Shown here: one piece after another, positions 56,162 through 64,000 of the stretch
How positions within the stretch are numbered: the first letter of the stretch is position 1
Layout: every line of letters begins with the position of its first letter
NCBI GenBank assembly: GCA_950295325.1
Contig: OX485807.1
Span: 34,192,440 to 34,256,439 of the forward strand
DNA: 64,000 nt
Source: Polytrichum commune
Lineage: Eukaryota > Streptophyta > Polytrichopsida > Polytrichales > Polytrichaceae
Direction: 5' to 3'
Notes under the pieces: generated by a model
What the model was told of the DNA's origin: nothing
Seen by the model: only the letters and a program-made list of their open reading frames with translations
The model's database searches: none
Position numbers and translations under genes: made by a program

Positions 56162-57420
56162 GTAGAGCCAGTCGATTTATGGAGAAAGTAAGAGCACTCT
56201 GACATACCCTTCGCTTCCAGTGTTATCATAATGCAACATATTTGGACTACAAAACCGGCCAGAGGAGAGTGGATGACTCGTGAGCTGCAGTAGTGGTGAG
56301 ACATCCACCTACTCGGGCCGTTAATGGGGCACAACTGGTCTGCTCATGGACATAAGTCGATCGAGGTTATGGATGAAATGATCTTTGCATGAATAGAAAA
56401 GCACAGGGGAGCTGCTGGATGTGCTCTCCACCTGGGCAAGCGACCAGGTATGGTACTAGTGTCTATAGAAGGTTTTCTATATTTCCTCAGTCTTTGATCA
56501 CGGTTCTCTCCAGAGTCAAAAATCAATGTTGCTACTGCAGGTAAGAACATTTCAGCAGGGAGTCTGTCTTGGTTTCTCCATCTGCATCACCTTCTATCTT
56601 ACAGTTTTGTAGATAACTTCTCCCTTGTCAACTATAAATTTGCCCAAACACTGAGGAAGCAGCTGATGTCATCTTGTAAATGAAATTTGCTACTTTGGTA
56701 GAGAGCGGAACTCTTCTGTGTACAGTAGTCATTAGATCATGAGGTTAAGTTCAATTGCAAACGAAACATAATAGAGCATTGTCAAAGTTTAGAGTAATGG
56801 GTGCTTTGATCATGAGGAAGATCACTATGTTCAGTAGATTGGCTGGAGGTTGGTTATCTGTTTGATAGGACAATATGGACATCCTTGCTCCTGTAAGCTT
56901 CAATGACACTCTTTTAATATGTATGACACATTATCTGTTGATGCGCATGGATCTTAATTGTGTCCTACTGCAGATGATCTAGCATAGTATCACTTAGTAT
57001 CAGATTCAACACTTTTGCATTTCGAATCGTACTTTATTTTTGTGCCACATCAACCTTTACCGCTTGTTTCAACCAATACTTTCTTGCATGTGATGCTTTC
57101 GCTTAAAACATTACTCAATTAGTGTTGAAGCTGGTCTTGGTACTATGGTATACTATTCTGTACAAATGTAGAATATGCAACAACAAATTGAGCTAATTGT
57201 CGGTGACGAACTAGGTGTCCGTATAGAACCTACTGGGTCATCAAAACAAGGACAAGTGGTCATTTTAGAACTTACCCATTCATTAGGTTGCAAGTTCTAA
57301 GGATCAAGCATGGACATTGGTTTGTGTTAGTATCAAAAAGGAACCAAGAATAAGCGGACTTACGATGTTACAGATCATTTGATGGTATATTTAGAAACAA
57401 TAATTGCATCAGCTTATAAG
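56162..57420. other. 3' flank of the GST gene, nothing else recognised
   Basis: This contains the GST 3' UTR. No other exon, repeat or motif recognised. Confidence 0.4.
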
Positions 57421-57450
57421 GTAGAGGGTGCTAAGACCAACACCCCACCC
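57421..57450 (+). mobile_element. Isolated left end of TIR element T
   Basis: TA then AGGTAGAGGGTGCTAAGACC at 57423, matching the left ends at 37526 and 46840. The body that follows diverges after about 40 bases and no right end is visible, so this is a truncated copy. Confidence 0.65.
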
Positions 57451-58109
57451 AAAACTAACACCTTGGAATCTTGCATAATAAGTACTTATTGATTATGAGA
57501 ATGTTCACCACGTGAACATCATGCCCCCCCCCCTTCCTAACGGGTTTGGGTGACGACACAATTTTCACTTCAAAAATTTGTATCTATTTCAAGATTTTGG
57601 GGGAAAATAAAATAAAAACTCGCAGTGTACATGGTCTTTTTTTTTCTCCCTCTACAAAGGACTGATTTTTTTCAGTTCATAGGGCTACCACTTGTATGCC
57701 AAATACCTTAACTTCTTGGTTTAAGGTGTTGTTGCCTTACGTCATATATTATAGCCTTAGCTGCTTATTGAGTTACATCTGAGGAATGAAAAGTCTTCAA
57801 ACGACTCTTTCTTTCTTCATTTTGAGAAAGCATTGTCACCCTCTTGGTTTGTACAATTTACTCTACACTTGTGAGTATGTGATCTAGTTTGAGCAACATG
57901 TGAGGTGATCAAACAATGTTCATCAACAATCGCAAGGGTGTGAAAAATAATTATAAATATATATATATATATATATGGGTGTTTGATTAATTAGCACATG
58001 CCAATTGAAGGCCATCCAAAAAGCAAAGACCACAAAAAGACACATTATCAGGAGTCATAGTTATTGAAAGTGAAAATTTTACTTATAAAAAAAAAAAAAG
58101 CAAGTACAA
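57451..58109. other. Non-genic stretch
   Basis: C-run at about 57525-57535, (TA)n tract at about 57957-57976, A-run at 58088-58099. No gene. Confidence 0.4.
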
Positions 58110-58360
58110 GTTTGAATGAGAGTAAATAGACAAACATTTGTCTTCTTGTGTGAGACTTTAAAGCCTAGTGTCAAGAAATCTAATACTTTGTGTTGAGACT
58201 AGAGTTGTCCTTACCTTTGCTAGGCTTGCTACGGGTAATACACTATCTACGATTGGAGATTTATATGGTATAGCTGAGAGTACTACATCTCTTATTGTTC
58301 AAGAGTGTTGCAAGGTCATCAAAGATCATTTATTGCCGCTAGCATACTAGGCAAAGTTAG
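58110..58360 (+). pseudogene. PIF/Harbinger transposase N-terminal fragment
   Basis: Across a frameshift near 58170 the reading is QTFVFLCETLKPSVKK then VVLTFARLATGNTLSTIGDL, YGIAESTTSLIVQECCKVI. This is the region before the DDE catalytic core in plant PIF/Harbinger transposases (F-x-x-L-C-x-x-L-x-P, then L-A-T-G-x-x-x-x-x-I, G-x-x-x-S-T, V). The DDE part is absent. Dead fragment. Confidence 0.7.
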
Positions 58361-58521
58361 GATTCAAATCTTATAAAATCTAGGAACTAACTTATAAAGA
58401 GATATTCAAACATCAACTATCGTGATGTCCAGTATGAAAGTTCCACATAAAACTTAGCAAACAATTATAAACATGTTCATTTGCCAAACCGATTGCTTGT
58501 ACTGCCAATTAGTGACATCAT

Positions 58522-58929
58522 CTAAAGCATGTAGATAGAAGCATTGACATGTTTTGTATGTTTGTGTCCACAACGCTCACAATATTCCAATAATTTTTTT
58601 GACAAATTTGTAGTAGACAAACACATTTGACCAATTAGGTCTTGTATATGCAACACCGACAATAAATTTGTTAGCCTCTCTATGTGCTTGTCAAGGTTAT
58701 TTATGAACCCATTAGCCACTTGCATACTCTTGGCCATGTCGTTGTTGTTGTTGTTGACCACAAGCTGAAATATAAGCTCAAGAGCTTCCTTTTGATACTT
58801 TATTTTCCCAGGCACCTTTCTGGAACTTGAAGCAGACATACTCGCTTGCTCCAATTCTTCTGTCTTTACCACTGATGAATCACATTTTGTGTGGACATTG
58901 TCACTTGAAGATGCTAAAATGTGTTTCAA
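58522..58929 (-). pseudogene. Possible second-ORF (Myb/SANT-like accessory) fragment of the same element
   Basis: 135 open codons on -, with a Ser-rich part, a basic KVPGKIKYQKE patch, then helices (DMAKSMQVANGFINNLDKHI, ERLTNLLSVLHIQD). PIF/Harbinger elements carry a second gene for a DNA-binding accessory protein, whose C-terminal half often looks like this. Orientation opposite to the transposase fragment is common. No diagnostic motif remains; low certainty. Confidence 0.3.
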
Positions 58930-59439
58930 TTTAGCTCCATTGAGGTGATACTAAGTATCCATAGAGTCGTAAAACTTGCAAGTTTGACGTGCCCTTCCAG
59001 AATTAGAGTTCGCATGTTTGTCTTCCTTGTAAGACTCGAATATCTCATTGAACTTGCTTTTACATACCTTTGGTGTTTAAAAAAAAAATTAGGGCACAAA
59101 TATAAGAGCCTTGATTGTAGCTTGCGTCACATGTCCACACCTTAACCATGAAAAATTATAGATTGTTCATGATAATGAAGTTGATAATCAAGGATGTTTC
59201 TCGTGATAATGAAATTGAGTTACAAACACGTATACAACTGTAAAATCAAACCTTGTTTCTTGGCATGTTTTTATTTTTATTTTTTATTTTTTATGACTCT
59301 AGCTACATTTCGTCTTTCAATGTAAATTATAAAATCATTAGAAAAAATAGGATATAAAAAATTCATCATGATAATACAATAGACGTGTTTCAAGATTATT
59401 CATCAACTATGCATAATGTCCCATGAATATGTGCATTAC

Positions 59440-59515
59440 TTCATAGGCCCCTTGAAAATACCCCGTTATTGCATGTGACCCCTTCATTTTTGAAGGAACT
59501 TACACCCCCCCCCCT
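59440..59515. mobile_element. Right-end sequence of a poly-G/poly-C element
   Basis: AAAATACCCCGTTATTGCAT, GTGACCCCTTC, then CTTACA and an 11-base C-run. Read from the other strand this is a G-run, TGTAAG, and GCAATAACGGGGTATTTT, the form of the E1/E2 ends (GTGCGATAATGGGGTATTT). No left end found; possibly the terminus of the Harbinger-related remnant just upstream. Confidence 0.5.
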
Positions 59516-61334
59516 TTTGCATACAGAGGAGTGATAGAAGATTCTTTAGGAAGACTTCATCTTTGCATTTGTGTAATCATAAATTCACATTACCACCATG
59601 TTATACTTCTCATTTGTCATGGTATGGATTCTTTTCTTCTTCCCTCCCTTTTGCTAGGTTTGTTTTTTTGGCATGGAAGAGGGTCACTAGTGCCAATGAA
59701 TCAAGTTTAGATGCGAGGAATCCAAATTTGGAACATAGGAATTGCTTTGTAAGATAAGCAATTATCAATCTTGCATGAGTATTTTGTGATGCACTACACT
59801 ATGTTGTCTATCACGCCACAAATACATGATAGTTCAACAACATACACTACACAACAACTATTAGGGCATGGGACCCTTTCGTGGGCACTTCCACCCCCAC
59901 TTACAAATTGACTGTTGGATCGGATGTGAATTACCTCATAGAGTTTGCAATTAAAAATTAATGGATTTTGTCACTTCAAGTTTCATAATCGGAGTTGGCA
60001 TTCAAACATTATGTGATGTGGAATGAATTGTTACTCTCTTTTCTTCAAGCAATCGCATAGGCTCTATTGAATGTGTTAGCAATAAAATCCAAAATGGTGT
60101 ACACAATATGACACATAGTCCAATCTAATTGTAACACTATGTTTGTCTGTGTGTGTGTCCATTCTTTGTCATATATGACTCAAATATAGATGTTCAATTA
60201 AGAAGAGTAACCGCATACTTTGGTGAGGTTTGCAAATATAAACTTGTGTTACACACAAGTACCACAAGTGGTGGAGTTGAAGTTTACACACAATTGTTAT
60301 TGTATTTGAAGATCAAGTTTTACCTCAACAGTTGTATCTCCTACTAGTGTGATATGTGGAGTGGAGACAACAATGGAAAGTTTGTCTTAGAGTAACTGCA
60401 TCCTACAAATCATTTCCCTTGTTTTGGTCTTGGACTTTTCTACATGTGCCACATAAGCTTAGAAACCACGAACAAAATAGAACCAAAGACAGTCAAACTA
60501 CAACACGCATTGTACAACCCATGGCAATTAAGGTAGACTTGCCTAATTCGGATACTTATCTAAATTGGACGCTAACATATGAGTGGTACATGGTTAGGTG
60601 TGGCTCCAATAATGGATATAAAAAGACACGTGCTTAACACATATTGGACTACGTGCTTAGTAATGATAAACATTTCAGTCTTGATAGTCAACATAATTGG
60701 AGGTTTAAAATGTGACTATATAACAAGCACAAAAACATTCACTTTGATTAAGAATAAGATTTTCATACGATCTATGAAAATTACAAGGAAAGTGACTACG
60801 GCCTCAATTTGGATTTTGCTAAACGTCTTGTACTAATCGTGAGTTTCATATATCCTAAGAAAAGTGAACTAGTTAGAAGAAGTAACCATTCAAGGCCCAT
60901 GTACCTTACTCCCAACCACACCTTGTATTGTTTCGAATAGTAGACATAGTTGTGCTTGTCATCAATGAACCTTGTCCCTCCTCTCTCCCAAAAACATAGC
61001 CGAAGATACTTGACCACAACCACCGGTCGCCAAAATGGTGGTTGAGGGTAGATACATCTTGGCATGATGCCATGTGAATGTGGGTGTGTCTTGCTCAATA
61101 ATGGACTTGTTGGGAGGGCATGGCTTCATGGAAACATGTCACTTGCTCTATGTGCTTACTTCAATACTAAGTGGTAAATAAGATTATGGACAATGATCTA
61201 TTGGTTAATTATCCTTAACATTGGATGGATCTTTTGATTTTTCAAGATCATATAAATGTGATTTTTTTCTTTCTAATATTTGTTTTTGAAAAGCACGGAA
61301 GTAATATATGTGAGATTCAAAAGCTTGATCTATA
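59516..61334. other. Non-genic AT-rich stretch with doubtful coding relics
   Basis: 60525-60830 on + has, across stops, YLNWTLTYEWYMV and later YNKHKNIHFD with WNLDFAK-like text. This faintly recalls a Myb/SANT-like domain, but I do not call it. Nothing else recognised. Confidence 0.3.
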
Positions 61335-61606
61335 CTCCCCGTTTCAAAATGATTGTTCGTGTTTTTTAACTTTGGTGAGATTAAGGCCCGCTGATCGTTA
61401 ACCGAGTAGTTATAAATATGATTCTAAAAAACAACAACTACTCTAAAACGTCCCCGGAAGTTACGGTGTCGAAAGACTTCTTGATAGAAAGTTTGGCACA
61501 AAAATATACTTTGAACCTCAAATTTCTAGTTGGGCAGATAAACCGGACAATCATTTTGGCACCAAACAATCCGGGAAGTAGGACAATCATTTTGGGACGG
61601 AGGGAG
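61335..61606. mobile_element. Stowaway-type MITE, 272 bp
   Basis: Ends are CTCCCCGTTTCAAAATGATT and, on the complement, CTCCCTCCGTCCCAAAATGA. TA stands on both sides (61333-61334, 61607-61608). The CTCCCTCCGT...AAAATGA terminus and TA target are the signature of Stowaway (Tc1/mariner-related) MITEs. GACAATCATTTTGG-type text occurs twice near the right end (61547 and 61581), an internal duplication. Confidence 0.9.
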
Positions 61607-63075
61607 TACAACATTCATGAAGACCGCAATTGACACAAGCTCATGATGACATCCATGACCTCCACCATGGTTGTATATTGGACTATGAGCTCCATGATGT
61701 AAGCAAAATCCAAAGGTGAACATAATAAAATCTATATAAAACGGATTCAACATTAGCTTGTGTTGATATTTTGTAACCATGTTCGTCATATGTAGACTTT
61801 TGACATATGGTAAGATTTATAGAGAAATGCGGTGCTTATCATATGTAGAGAGTGTGTACAATGTTTGTTAAGGAATCCAAGAGCACATCATTTAGATCAT
61901 TGTAAATATAATTTATTTATAGTCATTGTATGTTGCACACACAACCGTCTTGATGGTACATTGAACCAATTATGAAATGCAATTGGGTCCAAGCACGGTA
62001 AAGTGGGCAGCTCATGATCCTTGCCTAGTGTTTACTGAAAATGAATCAAAACTATACACTAACTTTGAATTTTGTGAAGAAAAAAATCACAGACGTTTAA
62101 AAAACATATTGATTTACAAAAGCCAAGCAAATTATGATGACCAAAAAAACTCCAAGAAAAGTCTACATATTGTAGAAGATGGTACAAGTGGTGTGCAAGT
62201 AGGTGATATTGAACAAGTGATTGTTTAAAATTTGTTTAAAGTGCGATAAAATTACATTAAATTGATGGTCTTCCACAAAGTTTTGTGATGATGCCCTCAA
62301 GTAGATAATGGATTCAAGGAATATGAAAGAAAATTCCAACTTCAAAAATGTCTCCACCTTGGAGCCCAACGAACTGCGCTTTGTGTCATCATCCTCATCT
62401 TTTGATTCCTTTACTTTTGGATTTTTACGTTTTTTTTGTGGAGGAAGAGAAACTATTTGCACATCATCATTGACCCACCTTCAATTCTTTCCTCTACCAA
62501 CTTCTGTTTTGTGGCGGTGATTAGACAAGGGTTTTTTAAATGGTGACAGATTCTCCACAGTGTCCAATCGACTACACACAATTAATACCTTCAAGAGATA
62601 AATTTCTGATGATTTTGAAGACATAAGGTCAGTACACACAAGATTGAAATGTGTTTGTAGAAATTACTCAAGTTATGCATGATAAGAAGTCAACTCACTT
62701 TGAAATCCCAATTGTTCACAGTTGCATTGATATTTTCAATTAATCAAGTAGTGATCTAATTTAAGATAGGAAGGCTATATACTCTCTCTTTTTTCTTCTT
62801 CCCAAAATCTTTTCAACTATCACACATATAAAAATTCAAAATCCACCATAGTATATGCTTTGAAGCTTCAGATTTGTAGAATGAGAAATTACTTTGGCAC
62901 TCAATGTTATGCCAATTTGATCTAGTGTGAGTTGGAAGATACTAAATCCTAGGGTCAAAATGAGAAGTTGAGCAACCCTCTGAGAACTAATAGAAATCAT
63001 CAAGTTGAATACTAAGTTCTCAAAGAACATGGGGAATTGACTAACCTTTTGGAGACTTGACCAATGATCAGGGAG
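61607..63075. other. Non-genic AT-rich stretch
   Basis: A - frame at 62462-62163 starts with a basic, acidic-mixed segment (QKKRKNPKVKESKDEDDDTK) that may be a nuclear-localisation relic. No family recognised. Otherwise featureless. Confidence 0.35.
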
Positions 63076-63418
63076 CTCGGGGGGGGGGGGGGGGGTAGTC
63101 ATTGGTTGGAGTAGCAATATACGTGCGAACAAATGATAGGGTATTTTAAAAACATGGGAGAAAAAATTTATAATTGGGCTTAAGAGTAATATAGGGTATC
63201 AAAAATGGCACTGGACATCTTTAAAGTACTATAGGGTATGGAATAATAGGTAATTTGAAATTATAAGTAATGCAAGCCATTTTTCTATTAACCCAAAGTA
63301 GAAATTTACATAATGATAGCATGTGAAAAAAAAAAAAAAACTGAAAGTAACACCCCCCTATAAAATAGTGGTTGTTCGCACCTATATCCTTAACTTTTTA
63401 ACACACTGCCCCCCCGAG
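63076..63418 (-). mobile_element. 343-bp poly-G/poly-C-ended MITE, copy 2
   Basis: It starts CTCGGGGG, a G-run and TAGTCATTGGTTGGAGTAGC, and ends TTAACACACTGCC, a C-run and GAG. It is the reverse complement of 12359-12703 over its whole length. TCAGGGAG (63068-63075) and TCGGGGAG (63419-63426) flank it, a 7-of-8 target duplication. Confidence 0.85.
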
Positions 63419-63426
63419 TCGGGGAG

Positions 63427-63645
63427 AACCGGCCGTTAGTTACAAATGAACTGGTCGAGTTTGAGAAATAACCAGTTGAAGTTCAAAATTGTAGGAAAAT
63501 TACCGATCATTTTAGAGGAATTTATACAATACACCCCAATTTAATAAAGGAAAACCGAAGGATGTCAACACGTAACCGGTTGGACTTCCAAACACTAGGA
63601 TCTCAACCGATTAGTATGCCCAAAAATCTCCCCAACCACTAGACT
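63427..63645. repeat. Dispersed repeat S, copy 3
   Basis: ACAAATGAACTGGTCGAGTT, GAGAAATAACC, TTAATAAAGGAAAAC, GATGTCAACACGTAACCGGT and CAAACACTAGGATCTCAACC. Same order as 47574-47790 and 30755-31045. It also supplies the unoccupied site for element T copy 2. Confidence 0.75.
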
Positions 63646-64000
63646 TGACCAGCCATTCATTGAGAAACCAAATAGCACCGAATCCTTGACATGACACAAA
63701 GTAACATAATAGGAATTTGAGTAGCCCTTCGGCAGATTCACGAAAACACTGAAGCCTAAACCCTAAACTCAAGGCATGAAACTAAGGAAAAAGAGTAGCC
63801 CATCAATGACACTCATGAAAGCACCAAATCCAAGATAACAAGAAAACGGTAGAACCGTGAGGCTCTGTTCTTTATTATGAAAGATTACAATTGTAGTTGT
63901 CCACTTTGCTCATGCCTATTCATGGCTATTCACTATACCAAACCTTTCTTGGATTTTGTGCACCTTCTTCTCAAATACGGGTCAAGGATTAAAGCTACTC
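63646..64000. other. Non-genic window edge
   Basis: No gene or repeat recognised up to the edge. Confidence 0.4.

Noticed and set aside
60525..60830. Myb/SANT-like domain remnant
   Set aside because: Resemblance needs several stops to be ignored and only a few positions agree.
62163..62462. Basic 99-codon - frame as a nuclear protein
   Set aside because: Only a short lysine-rich start is suggestive; the rest looks like translated AT-rich spacer.

Overview
The window is nuclear DNA of a land plant. It has intron-containing genes with plant homologues, plant-type telomeric TTTAGGG units, and a dense load of decayed transposons. The gene structures (VP1/ABI3-type B3 factor, RPA12, an unclassified GST) would suit a non-seed vascular plant such as a lycophyte or fern. 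That placement is inference only.

Three genes look functional, and they fill about 10 kb. (1) RPA12, the small zinc-ribbon subunit of RNA polymerase I, lies on + at 21609-24013 in six proposed exons. (2) A VP1/ABI3-like B3 transcription factor lies on - at 28548-25576, convergent with RPA12. It has B1-like, B2-like and B3 regions, and exon 1 appears to use a GC-AG intron. (3) A cytosolic GST-fold protein lies on + at 52914-56161 in four exons whose phases join perfectly. It sits just downstream of a roughly 300-bp tandem repeat. I see no operon-like link between these genes.

Almost everything else is mobile. 1-3660: a decayed Ty3/gypsy-like piece with a tandemly duplicated protease segment and a probable LTR. 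4380-10208: a wrecked CACTA (En/Spm) element with TNP2-type transposase fragments, two minisatellites, TAGTCAT subterminal repeats, one recognisable 3' terminus and an unexpected SET-domain-like reading frame. 11581-11792: an exon-sized INO80 helicase fragment. 12359-12703, 17121-19724, 35110-36426 and 63076-63418: a family of elements with poly-G/poly-C termini and 8-9 bp target duplications. Two of these are nested head to head, and related sequence carries an unrecognised conserved protein. 30-47 kb: many TIR elements (Tourist-like, Stowaway-like and others). Several are datable relative to each other because empty-site paralogues lie in the same window. 58.1-59.5 kb: remains of a PIF/Harbinger transposase.

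Limits: all calls come from reading the sequence. Exon boundaries rest on splice sites, reading phase and family resemblance, without transcript support. Element boundaries rest on visible inverted repeats and flanking duplications.
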